From: Dehalococcoidia bacterium | GTDB lineage: Bacteria; Chloroflexota; Dehalococcoidia; GIF9; UBA5629 | DNA length: 5,335 bases | Assembly (NCBI GenBank): GCA_014384515.1 | Contig: JACNFS010000099.1 | Location: forward strand, 1-5,335 | Direction of reading: 5' to 3' | Shown: positions 1-5,335 of the stretch, in pieces | Numbering within the stretch: the first letter of the stretch is position 1 | Layout: every line of letters begins with the position of its first letter | Position numbers and translations under genes: made by a program | The notes under the pieces: generated by a model | Database searches by the model: none | Seen by the model: the letters and a program-made list of their open reading frames with translations, nothing else | Told to the model about the DNA's origin: nothing

Positions 1-42
1 TCGGCTTGAAGTGAAGAGATGTGCCACCATAACATTCGAGAT

Positions 43-48
43 GGAGGT
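43..48 (+). promoter_or_regulatory. Ribosome binding site of the universal stress protein gene
   Basis: GGAGGT lies six bases before the ATG at 55. It is a strong Shine-Dalgarno match and fixes that ATG as the start. Only 54 bases precede the gene in this window, and no convincing promoter could be picked out in them. Confidence 0.85.
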
Positions 49-54
49 TAGGAA

Positions 55-966
55 ATGTACCACAGAATACTTGTCCCGCTAGATACTTCGGAGTTAGCTG
101 AGGTAGCTCTTCCCTATGCTGAGCAGATGGCTGGAAGACTTGGATCCGAGATTACCCTGATGTCTGTCAGTCATTCTGCTGGGGAAAAGGAGCAGCGCGT
201 GTTTCGGTCCTACATCCAAGAGACTGTTGCGGTCACGAAAGAAAGGGCTAACAGGTATCTTGAAAAACCGACCGGGCAAGACGTTAAGGTAGAGTCCGCA
301 ATTCTGGTGGGCAATCCTGCTGAGGAGATTGTGGACTATGCAGAGAGGGAGAACATTGACGTGATTGTCATGGTAACCCACGGTCGTTCTGGTATTGGGC
401 GCTGGGCGCTGGGAAGCGTGGCCGACAAGGTGTTGAGGGCTACAGAGCGGCCGGTAGTGCTCATCAGGGCTAAGGGCGCCCGTCCTGACATGCTTAAGAA
501 GGGCGTATTCAAGAGGGCCCTCGTTCCTTTGGATGGGTCAAAAGAAAGTGAAGCAGTAATTCCCTATATTGAGGAGCTTGCCTCTATGCTTGGAGCGGAG
601 GTCACTTTGCTCCAGGTGCTGGCAATAGTTTACCATGTCTATATCTCTGGGGACGCATCTGCCCAAGTTCCCTACACTGAGGAAGAGATGAAACCGCTGA
701 AGGCGAGTGCCGAGAGCTACCTGGAGAAGGTTGGTAGCGGACTTAAAGGAAAAGGTGTCACTACAAAGTGCCAGGTGAGAGTTGGTGCCGCTGGTCACGA
801 GATTATCAAACTGGCCGACGAAATTGGTGCCGATATAGTGGCTATGTCAACCCACGGGCGGTCCGGTGTGGGACGTTTGGTCTTTGGGAGCGTCGCAGAG
901 AAGGTTGTGCGTACCGGAAACACTCCGGTCCTGTTGGTGAGGACACCGGGAGCTAGCGTAGAGTAG
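55..966 (+). CDS. Universal stress protein with two UspA domains
   Basis: This 303-residue cytoplasmic protein has two UspA-fold domains in tandem, about residues 1-139 and 152-297. Each opens with the beta-strand motif ILVPLD or ALVPLD (D10, D160) and ends with a THGRSG nucleotide-loop motif (108-113 and 266-271). Each keeps the G-x9-G-S part of the ATP-binding signature (G110/G120-S121 and G268/G278-S279). The first glycine of the longer G-x2-G-x9-G-S/T form is replaced by V107 and S265, so ATP binding is plausible but unproven. Tandem Usp proteins are common in anaerobic bacteria and archaea and are linked to survival under starvation or stress; the partner and exact role cannot be read from sequence. 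The start is set by GGAGGT six bases upstream. The gene stands alone on the plus strand and converges with pfkA. Family assignment is secure, function is generic. Confidence 0.95.
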   Translation: MYHRILVPLDTSELAEVALPYAEQMAGRLGSEITLMSVSHSAGEKEQRVFRSYIQETVAVTKERANRYLEKPTGQDVKVESAILVGNPAEEIVDYAERENIDVIVMVTHGRSGIGRWALGSVADKVLRATERPVVLIRAKGARPDMLKKGVFKRALVPLDGSKESEAVIPYIEELASMLGAEVTLLQVLAIVYHVYISGDASAQVPYTEEEMKPLKASAESYLEKVGSGLKGKGVTTKCQVRVGAAGHEIIKLADEIGADIVAMSTHGRSGVGRLVFGSVAEKVVRTGNTPVLLVRTPGASVE

Positions 967-1009
967 TGTAGTGGAAGCAAGAAGGCAGCAGAAAAGATGA
1001 TGTGTCGTT

Positions 1010-1978
1010 CTACATGGCTAGCACCTTGGTCGATTCCAAGAGGTCTGTATCTAGCTCCTTCTTGTTCTCCAATACATCGTGGAACGGGATATATACTACT
1101 TCCCCCCGTTTTTCTCCGACGACATGTCCTTCCTTTCCGTTGAGTATGCCCTCGATGGCAGCGATGCCCAGCTTACTCGCGAGAACCCTATCTCTTGCCG
1201 TTGGCGCTCCGCCTCTTTGCAGGTGACCCAGTATGCAGACACGGCAGCTAGCCTTGAGGCGGTACTCGACGTACTGGGCAATCTGCATGGTATGGCCCAC
1301 TTCATTCCCCTCAGCTACCACTATGATGCTGCTTCGCTTACCTCTCTTGAAGCTTTGCTTCAACGTGCGGCACAGCTCTTCCAAATCTGTCTCTCTTTCG
1401 GGTATGATGATTTCCTCAGCACCGCCGGCGATGCCTACTTCAAGAGCGATGAAACCAGATAATCGTCCCATTACCTCGACAAAGAAGATACGGTCGAAAG
1501 CGTCGGCTGTATCACGAATCCGGTCTATGGCTTCCAGAGCCGTATTGATAGCAGTATCAAAACCAATGGCGTAATCGGTGCCGTAGACGTCATTATCTAT
1601 AGTAGCCGGGATCCCAATTAGCTTTATTTGGCTCTCCTCAGCTATAGCTGCAGCTCCACGGAACGTGCCGTCGCCACCAATAACCACCAGGCCTTCTATC
1701 CCTTCTCGTTGCAGGATTTGAACTCCTTTTTTTCTTCCCTCTGAGGTCTTAATTTCCTCACAGCGCGAGCTCTCCAGAAAAGTGCCGCCCCGTTGAATAA
1801 TGTTGGCTACCGCACGGCGGTTCAGTTTGACGAACTCTTCGCTCAGGAGTCCGCTGTAGCCCCGCCGGACACCGACAACATCAAGGCCTCTTTGCACCGC
1901 ACTGCGAACCACAGCCCGAATGCAGGCGTTCATTCCTGGAGCGTCGCCACCGCTGGTTAGAACACCGATTTTCTGCAA
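1010..1978 (-). CDS. pfkA: ATP-dependent 6-phosphofructokinase
   Basis: This 322-residue enzyme matches the usual length of short bacterial PfkA. It phosphorylates fructose-6-phosphate to fructose-1,6-bisphosphate with ATP, the committing step of glycolysis, in the cytoplasm and normally as a tetramer. Visible motifs are the N-terminal SGGDAPGMN (9-17), GGDG (101-104), TIDND (126-130, catalytic D128), VEVMGR (167-172) and GHLQRGG (251-257). R163, E223, R246, H252 and R255 align with substrate-binding residues of the E. coli enzyme. G104 indicates ATP rather than pyrophosphate as donor. The second discriminating position, Gly124 in E. coli, is A125 here, not the lysine of pyrophosphate enzymes. 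Effector-site residues are also present (R21, R25, R54, E188, R212, K214), so allosteric control is likely. The start is TTG, set by AAGGAG six bases upstream and an in-frame TAG at 1994-1996. It is probably co-transcribed behind glgP, 73 bases away. Confidence 0.97.
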   Translation of the reverse strand: MQKIGVLTSGGDAPGMNACIRAVVRSAVQRGLDVVGVRRGYSGLLSEEFVKLNRRAVANIIQRGGTFLESSRCEEIKTSEGRKKGVQILQREGIEGLVVIGGDGTFRGAAAIAEESQIKLIGIPATIDNDVYGTDYAIGFDTAINTALEAIDRIRDTADAFDRIFFVEVMGRLSGFIALEVGIAGGAEEIIIPERETDLEELCRTLKQSFKRGKRSSIIVVAEGNEVGHTMQIAQYVEYRLKASCRVCILGHLQRGGAPTARDRVLASKLGIAAIEGILNGKEGHVVGEKRGEVVYIPFHDVLENKKELDTDLLESTKVLAM

Positions 1979-1984
1979 CTCAGT

Positions 1985-1990
1985 CTCCTT
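1985..1990 (-). promoter_or_regulatory. Ribosome binding site that decides the TTG start of pfkA
   Basis: On the minus strand AAGGAG stands six bases before TTG at 1978. An in-frame TAG at 1994-1996 rules out any start further upstream. The next ATG is codon 16, which would remove the conserved GGD motif. TTG is therefore the only sensible start. Confidence 0.9.
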
Positions 1991-1998
1991 ACGCTACG

Positions 1999-2026
1999 GA
2001 TAGACATGCCCGTGTTGGCATCTATC
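1999..2026 (-). other. Imperfect hairpin between glgP and pfkA
   Basis: GATAGA (1999-2004) pairs with TCTATC (2021-2026), and TGCC (2007-2010) pairs with GGCA (2017-2020). This gives ten base pairs with a two-base bulge (2005-2006) and a six-base loop (2011-2016). In the transcript it sits in the 73-base glgP-pfkA spacer and ends eight bases before the AAGGAG of pfkA. No run of U follows, so it does not look like an intrinsic terminator. It could be an RNA processing or stabilising element, or chance. Confidence 0.5.
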
Positions 2027-2051
2027 AGGGCGCGTCCTGCGTGAATACAAA

Positions 2052-4319
2052 TTACTCACTGCCCTCTATCTGGATTGTGCCGTGAGTGGAAACGGATGCT
2101 GACGGAGGGATAGGCGTTTCGGAAGCGTCGTTGGATGTGTGGCTTGTGTCGAGAATCCTAGGCGGGTGACTCGCTCCCATCCGCATCGTTTCATTAGCTT
2201 GAGCCGCGGCTAAATACATCTGCTCGGTATACTCTTTCGCCATTCGCCGGGCGCTAAACAAGGGAACGTTTGAACGAATGGCCTCTTTAATCACTCGGAT
2301 CCAGCCATGCGGCACGCCGCTTATGTCACGCTCGTAGTAAAGAGGAACGATCTTCTCCTCCAGTAGGTTGTAGAGTTCCTCGGCATCCTCTCTGTGGCTG
2401 TCCGGCGAAGCGGGGCTTTCAATATCCTGATGAATTGCCCACCCATTTGCGCCGTTGTAGCCTTCGTACCACCAACCATCGAGTACACTGAGATGCAGGG
2501 CTCCGTTGAGGGCTGCTTTCTGTCCGCTTGTGCCGCTGGCTTCCTGAAGCAGTTGAGGGGTATTGAGCCACACATCGGCGCCATGGACGAGATAGCGTGC
2601 CACATGCATATCGTAGTCCTCGACGAAAGCTATGCGGCCGCCGAACTCAGGGTCTTTGGCTGCGTTGTATACCTCCTGGATGAGCTGTTTACCACGCTCA
2701 TCATCAGGGTGTGCTTTGCCGGCAAACACTATCTGGACTGGTTGTAGTTCGTTCTGAAGTATGCGCTTCAGGCGATCAACATCGTGCAGGATAAGTGCGG
2801 CTCGCTTGTAGTCAGTGAAACGGCGGCAGAAGCCGAGGGTAAGCGTCTCCGTGTCGAGCAAGGCTCCCGTCGCCAAGGCCTGCACCGGTGCCACCTGGCC
2901 TTCAGCCCAGCGTTTTCGGCTTCGGTCCTGCACCGAGCTAACGAGCTTGTACTTCAACCAGCGACGCAGTGCCCATATTTCCTCGTCTGGAATATCCAAC
3001 ACGTGCTCCCACAAAGCTGGGTCATCATGTCTTTCCAGCCAGTCATGACCAAGATGCCTTTCGTACAGCCTGGCGGTCTGGGGTGCTAGCCAAGTGGGAA
3101 CGTGGACGCCATTGGTCACCGAGCCAATGGGCACATCTTTCTCCTCAACGTCAGGCCATAAGCAATGCCACATTCGGCGGCATACGCCACCATGGAGCTG
3201 ACTGACCCCATTGCGCAAGTCAGCCATTCTCAGCCCCAGCACAGTCATATTGAAGACCACATTATCCGATTCTTGAACGCCCAGGCTGAAGAATGCGTCT
3301 CGGTCCAATCCAAGAGAACCCCAGTAGCGGTGGAAATATCCTTCCATCAGGTCGAGGGAAAAAACGTCGTTACCCGCTGGGACCGGCGTATGCGTGGTGA
3401 AAACTGTGGTGGCTCGCACCTTGTTGGCGGCTTTGGCAAAATCCATACCCTTCGCCACCAACTCTCGAACACGCTCCAACATCATGAAGGCCGTATGTCC
3501 CTCGTTAGCATGCCAGATGGCTGGCTCAATGCCGAGTGCCCGGAGAACACGCACGCCGCCGATGCCCAGAATAATCTCCTGCTGCAGCCGCATTTCACGG
3601 TCACCTGCATAAAGACGAGCGGAAAGCTGGCGATCCGACGCTGGGTTGTTTTCGACGTTGGTGTCCAATAGGTAGAGCTTCACGCGGCCAATGTTTACCT
3701 GCCACACGGCGACTTGGACCGGCCTCGCATCTAAGGGGACTTCGACGTTCACTGCCTGCCCCTGGGCAGTGAGGACTCGAGTGATGGGTGCCTCATTGAA
3801 ATCCAGTTCGTGGTAGACATCCTCCTGCCAGCCATCGACTGAGATCTGCTGATGGAAGTACCCTTGAGGATACATGAAGCCTATACTCACCATAGGTAGC
3901 CCGAGGTCGCTTGCCTCTTTGCAGTAGTCACCTGCCAGGATACCTAGCCCACCGGCATAAAGAGGGAGTGAGTTATGGATGGCAAATTCTAGTGAGAAAT
4001 ACGCAATAGAGTGCTGTGCCAGATGAGGATATTCTTTATTGAGCCAGGTGCGGTCCGACGACATGCCGGCCTTGAACTCGCCCATAACGGAATCATATTT
4101 CTCGAGGAAGGCAGGGTCCTGGGCAGCCGCTACCAAGCGGTAGGGGGCAATCTGCTGCAGCAGCCTGACGGGGTTATGGCCCGTAGCCTTCCACAGGGGG
4201 CGGTCGAGGACCTTGAACAGCTCCCGTGCCTCCGTATGCCAGCTCCACCACAGATTATAGGCTAGCTCGTTGAGCCCTTCGATACGCCTTGGAAGCTTCG
4301 ATGTCGATAGACTATTCAT
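2052..4319 (-). CDS. glgP: Alpha-glucan (glycogen) phosphorylase, short Thermus/Thermotoga type
   Basis: The 755-residue GT35 enzyme cleaves terminal alpha-1,4 glucose units from glycogen or maltodextrin with phosphate, giving glucose-1-phosphate, using pyridoxal phosphate. The start, residues 9-60 with AYNLWWSW, is the DUF3417-like region typical of the alpha-glucan phosphorylase subfamily. Then come YFSLEF and YAGGLGILAGD (107-131), WHANEGHTAF (269-278), FTTHTPVPAGND (307-318), VTNGVHVPTW (401-410), RRFTDYKR (499-506), FAGKAHPDD (532-540) and EASGTSGQKAALNG (593-606), where K601 is the expected pyridoxal-phosphate lysine. SVLDGWWYEGYNGANGWAI follows. From memory, many relatives run to about 820-850 residues; this one ends soon after the core with a polar S/T/P-rich tail (about 708-755). 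I chose ATG at 4319, ten codons before the conserved LPRRI; an in-frame TTG at 4331 would add four residues. Neither has a good Shine-Dalgarno. A promoter lies at 4373-4401, and pfkA follows in the same direction. Confidence 0.96.
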   Translation of the reverse strand: MNSLSTSKLPRRIEGLNELAYNLWWSWHTEARELFKVLDRPLWKATGHNPVRLLQQIAPYRLVAAAQDPAFLEKYDSVMGEFKAGMSSDRTWLNKEYPHLAQHSIAYFSLEFAIHNSLPLYAGGLGILAGDYCKEASDLGLPMVSIGFMYPQGYFHQQISVDGWQEDVYHELDFNEAPITRVLTAQGQAVNVEVPLDARPVQVAVWQVNIGRVKLYLLDTNVENNPASDRQLSARLYAGDREMRLQQEIILGIGGVRVLRALGIEPAIWHANEGHTAFMMLERVRELVAKGMDFAKAANKVRATTVFTTHTPVPAGNDVFSLDLMEGYFHRYWGSLGLDRDAFFSLGVQESDNVVFNMTVLGLRMADLRNGVSQLHGGVCRRMWHCLWPDVEEKDVPIGSVTNGVHVPTWLAPQTARLYERHLGHDWLERHDDPALWEHVLDIPDEEIWALRRWLKYKLVSSVQDRSRKRWAEGQVAPVQALATGALLDTETLTLGFCRRFTDYKRAALILHDVDRLKRILQNELQPVQIVFAGKAHPDDERGKQLIQEVYNAAKDPEFGGRIAFVEDYDMHVARYLVHGADVWLNTPQLLQEASGTSGQKAALNGALHLSVLDGWWYEGYNGANGWAIHQDIESPASPDSHREDAEELYNLLEEKIVPLYYERDISGVPHGWIRVIKEAIRSNVPLFSARRMAKEYTEQMYLAAAQANETMRMGASHPPRILDTSHTSNDASETPIPPSASVSTHGTIQIEGSE

Positions 4320-4372
4320 CTTATAAAGCAAGGAACCCAGGTGCAGATTTGCTGTCCTGAGTGATGTGTGCC

Positions 4373-4401
4373 AATATACTCCGCATTGGGGATCGAGTCA
4401 A
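4373..4401 (-). promoter_or_regulatory. Sigma-70 type promoter for glgP-pfkA
   Basis: On the minus strand, TTGACT (4396-4401) is followed after exactly 17 bases by TATATT (4373-4378). Both boxes differ from consensus by one base, and the spacing is optimal. Transcription would begin near 4366, giving a leader of about 47 bases before the ATG at 4319. The direction and position fit glgP. This is a pattern match, not a measured start. Confidence 0.75.
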
Positions 4402-4408
4402 CCGTTCC

Positions 4409-4478
4409 GACCTCGTTGGCCTGGCTTGGTCTTGCATGCCTGACCTGCTCGTTGTGACTGATTTGGTCACCATGCCTG
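4409..4478. repeat. Imperfect tandem repeat upstream of the glgP promoter
   Basis: Two units of 34 and 37 bases (4409-4442 and 4442-4478) share blocks in the same order: GACCT (4409, 4442), TCGTTG (4413, 4449), TTGGTC (4426, 4463) and CATGCCTG (4435, 4471). Small indels separate the blocks. The array begins eight bases upstream of the -35 box, where an activator or repressor would bind. It may be a decayed duplication or a pair of binding sites. Confidence 0.55.
4454..4470. promoter_or_regulatory. Possible operator dyad GTGAC-N7-GTCAC
   Basis: A perfect 5-base inverted repeat with a seven-base centre lies in the second unit of the tandem repeat, about 53 bases upstream of the glgP -35 box. 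Its 17-base size suits a dimeric helix-turn-helix regulator. The first tandem unit does not preserve the dyad, which weakens the case. Confidence 0.3.
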
Positions 4479-4547
4479 CTATGTACCCTTCAGGCTGATT
4501 CGCCAGTGAACTCATCAAATTGAGCTTGGCTGTAGTATCCTATCTTT

Positions 4548-4573
4548 TATAGCTATAGTAAATAGCCTATAGG
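4548..4573. repeat. AT-rich palindromes, CTATAG repeated
   Basis: TATAGCTATA (4548-4557) and CCTATAGG (4566-4573) are perfect palindromes. Each contains CTATAG, at 4553-4558 and 4567-4572. The two copies can also pair with each other as a 6-base-pair hairpin with an eight-base loop. This could be a protein-binding site or part of the larger folded region to its right; chance is possible in AT-rich sequence. Confidence 0.35.
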
Positions 4574-4574
4574 T

Positions 4575-4685
4575 AACTGTGGGTATGAGGAAATAGTCCT
4601 ATACGAGCCAGTGAGTGTGATGCTTGCGGTCGAAAGCAGCAACATGCGGCTACGCCGAGAAATAGGTTTCCTCATCCCTACGGTT
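4575..4685. repeat. Long interrupted inverted repeat, possible structured RNA or element remnant
   Basis: The left arm 4575-4602 pairs with the right arm 4662-4685 in four blocks. These are 4575-4580 with 4680-4685 (one G-U pair in the plus-strand RNA), 4581-4583 with 4676-4678, 4585-4593 with 4667-4675 (nine perfect pairs) and 4598-4602 with 4662-4666. That is 23 pairs with only small bulges. The enclosed 59 bases can form two further hairpins, TGCTT/AAGCA (4621-4638) and CGGC-TAC-GCCG (4647-4657). The whole resembles a branched RNA fold or a small palindromic mobile-element remnant. No target duplication, known riboswitch motif or terminator U-run is visible. It lies downstream of the nitroreductase and about 170 bases upstream of the glgP promoter. 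Confidence 0.55.
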
Positions 4686-4702
4686 TTGTGCCCTGAGAAG
4701 AT

Positions 4703-4755
4703 ATCGTTGGCATAAATTCCTTCTACGTCAGCTCGCCGCATATTTAACCAACGAT
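4703..4755 (-). other. Stem-loop spanning the nitroreductase stop codon
   Basis: ATCGTTGG (4703-4710) pairs with CCAACGAT (4748-4755). After a 2x1 internal loop, TAAAT (4713-4717) pairs with ATTTA (4742-4746), giving 13 pairs around a 24-base loop. In the minus-strand transcript the stem starts in the last codons of the nitroreductase gene and includes its TAA stop (4744-4746). The bases after it (AUCUUCUC) are only weakly U-rich, so it is a doubtful intrinsic terminator and more likely a 3'-end stabilising structure. Confidence 0.45.
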
Positions 4756-5313
4756 GATGTCATCCAACGCTCGCTTTGGCACATGGTGCACACCTTCACT
4801 GTCACGCCAGTACTTGATATCTCCGGTGGGCCCAACCGTCTCGATGACCACCGTTTCCTTGGGCTTGCCAAGGGCCAGGACAAGAAGTATCTCATAGCGC
4901 GGTGGCAACCCAAGAGCCTTGGCGAGTTTCTGTGTCTGCACTGAGGCAATCATGCAGCCACCTAAGCCTTTCTCTGTGGCACCCAGAAGAATGTTTTGAG
5001 CCGCTATCCCGTGGTCACAGCCAAAGGACGGATATATCTCTGTGTCCCCGAGTATGATTATATACGCCGACGGCCTTTCCCCTTCGCTCGGGCCTGGCCA
5101 GTCTTTGAGATAGCCGGCCCAGGCAAGGTGTGGGAATATCAAAGCGTTCTTTTCGGGTTCGCATGAAAGCACATACTTCAGTGGCTGCAAATTGAGTGCT
5201 GAAGCCGATAGTCTGGCAAGGCCGACAAGCTCCCTCAATGTCTCAGGTTCTATGGAGACTTCCTGGTAAAAGCGCCGATAGCTCCTGTTCTTTAGTACCA
5301 AATCCTTTATCAT
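4744..5313 (-). CDS. Nitroreductase-family FMN protein
   Basis: This 189-residue protein is a single nitroreductase domain, about the usual family length, cytoplasmic and presumably a homodimer binding FMN and using NAD(P)H. The N-terminal NRSYRRF (9-15) is the flavin-phosphate motif, with R10, S11 and R13 or R14 as likely contacts. SASALNLQP (36-44) carries N41 and Q43. DHGIAAQNILLGATEKGLGGC (100-120) is the family's central signature, and LVLALGKPKE (144-153) is the usual C-terminal strand and turn. The C-terminal part (160-180, with DIKYWRD and HHVPKR) is typical of an anaerobe subgroup remembered from other genomes. The true substrate is unknown: family members reduce nitroaromatics, quinones, flavins or enones, and none is indicated here. 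The start is ATG with a GGGGGAG site seven bases upstream. It reads toward glgP, but a 424-base spacer and a separate glgP promoter suggest an independent unit. Confidence 0.93.
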   Translation of the reverse strand: MIKDLVLKNRSYRRFYQEVSIEPETLRELVGLARLSASALNLQPLKYVLSCEPEKNALIFPHLAWAGYLKDWPGPSEGERPSAYIIILGDTEIYPSFGCDHGIAAQNILLGATEKGLGGCMIASVQTQKLAKALGLPPRYEILLVLALGKPKETVVIETVGPTGDIKYWRDSEGVHHVPKRALDDIIVG

Positions 5314-5320
5314 TTGTAGT

Positions 5321-5327
5321 CTCCCCC
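5321..5327 (-). promoter_or_regulatory. Ribosome binding site of the nitroreductase gene
   Basis: On the minus strand GGGGGAG stands seven bases before the ATG at 5313. This purine-rich site supports the chosen start. Only 22 bases upstream of the gene are in the window, so its promoter cannot be seen. Confidence 0.7.
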
Positions 5328-5335
5328 TTTCTTGT

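Larger units (their letters stand above)
4320..4743. other. Gene-free spacer between glgP and the nitroreductase gene
   Basis: These 424 bases contain no supportable protein gene. The two short minus-strand frames here (4321-4518 and 4553-4741) resemble nothing, lack ribosome binding sites, and one overlaps the glgP start out of frame. The spacer does hold the glgP promoter, an imperfect tandem repeat and dyad just upstream of it, AT-rich palindromes, and two inverted repeats, each listed separately. Confidence 0.8.

Noticed and set aside
1010..1978. Pyrophosphate-dependent phosphofructokinase
   Set aside because: The GGDG glycine at 104 is kept and position 125 is alanine rather than lysine, so ATP is the expected donor.
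2027..2040. Small GC-rich inverted repeat CAGG/CCTG just after the glgP stop
   Set aside because: It has only four solid pairs in the minus-strand RNA and no U-run follows, so it is too weak to call a terminator.
3165..3671. A 168-codon plus-strand frame opposite glgP
   Set aside because: It lies wholly inside the well-supported glgP gene on the other strand and its translation has no recognisable motif, so it is a shadow frame.
4321..4518. A 65-codon minus-strand frame overlapping the glgP start
   Set aside because: It runs out of frame through the glgP promoter, leader and tandem repeat, with no binding site and no resemblance to a known protein.
4526..4553. Possible plus-strand promoter, TTGGCT with TATAGC
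   Set aside because: The spacing is 16 bases and both boxes are weak. No plus-strand gene follows before the nitroreductase antisense region, so there is nothing to support it unless the structured region is transcribed.
4640..4700. Minus-strand stretch with a GGGCACAAAACC-like piece recalling the c-di-GMP riboswitch
   Set aside because: The resemblance covers only a few bases. The conserved second helix and the expected tetraloop and receptor are missing, and the segment is part of the long inverted repeat.
4553..4741. A 62-codon minus-strand frame starting two bases after the nitroreductase stop codon
   Set aside because: There is no ribosome binding site and no recognisable protein features. 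It coincides with the inverted repeats, whose structure explains the open frame better than coding does.

Overview
The window looks like ordinary chromosomal DNA from an anaerobic bacterium of roughly balanced base composition. The proteins are of the type seen in Chloroflexota, perhaps Dehalococcoidia: a tandem-domain universal stress protein, a Thermus/Thermotoga-type alpha-glucan phosphorylase with the DUF3417-like start, and a small FMN nitroreductase. This placement rests on remembered protein resemblance, not on a search, and is tentative. No transposase, phage gene, CRISPR array, tRNA or rRNA was found.

Layout: (1) 55-966, plus strand, a two-domain universal stress protein with a good ribosome binding site. 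(2) 1010-1978, minus strand, ATP-type 6-phosphofructokinase (pfkA) with a TTG start; its stop lies 43 bases from the stress-protein stop, so the two genes converge. (3) 2052-4319, minus strand, alpha-glucan (glycogen) phosphorylase (glgP), 73 bases upstream of pfkA and in the same direction. (4) 4320-4743, a gene-free stretch. It holds a near-consensus sigma-70 type promoter reading into glgP, an imperfect tandem repeat and a dyad just upstream of that promoter, and two inverted repeats nearer the nitroreductase. (5) 4744-5313, minus strand, a nitroreductase-family flavoprotein.

Function: glgP and pfkA form a plausible two-gene unit for breaking down stored glucan. Phosphorolysis gives glucose-1-phosphate, and after the phosphoglucomutase and phosphoglucose isomerase steps (not in the window) PfkA commits the sugar to glycolysis. 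The stress protein and the nitroreductase are probably independent units, although the nitroreductase transcript would run toward glgP unless it stops in the structured spacer.

I did not find a convincing new biological system. The part least explained by known features is the spacer 4409-4755. It combines a repeat array upstream of the promoter with an interrupted inverted repeat of about 23 pairs (4575-4685) and a second stem-loop that includes the nitroreductase stop codon.
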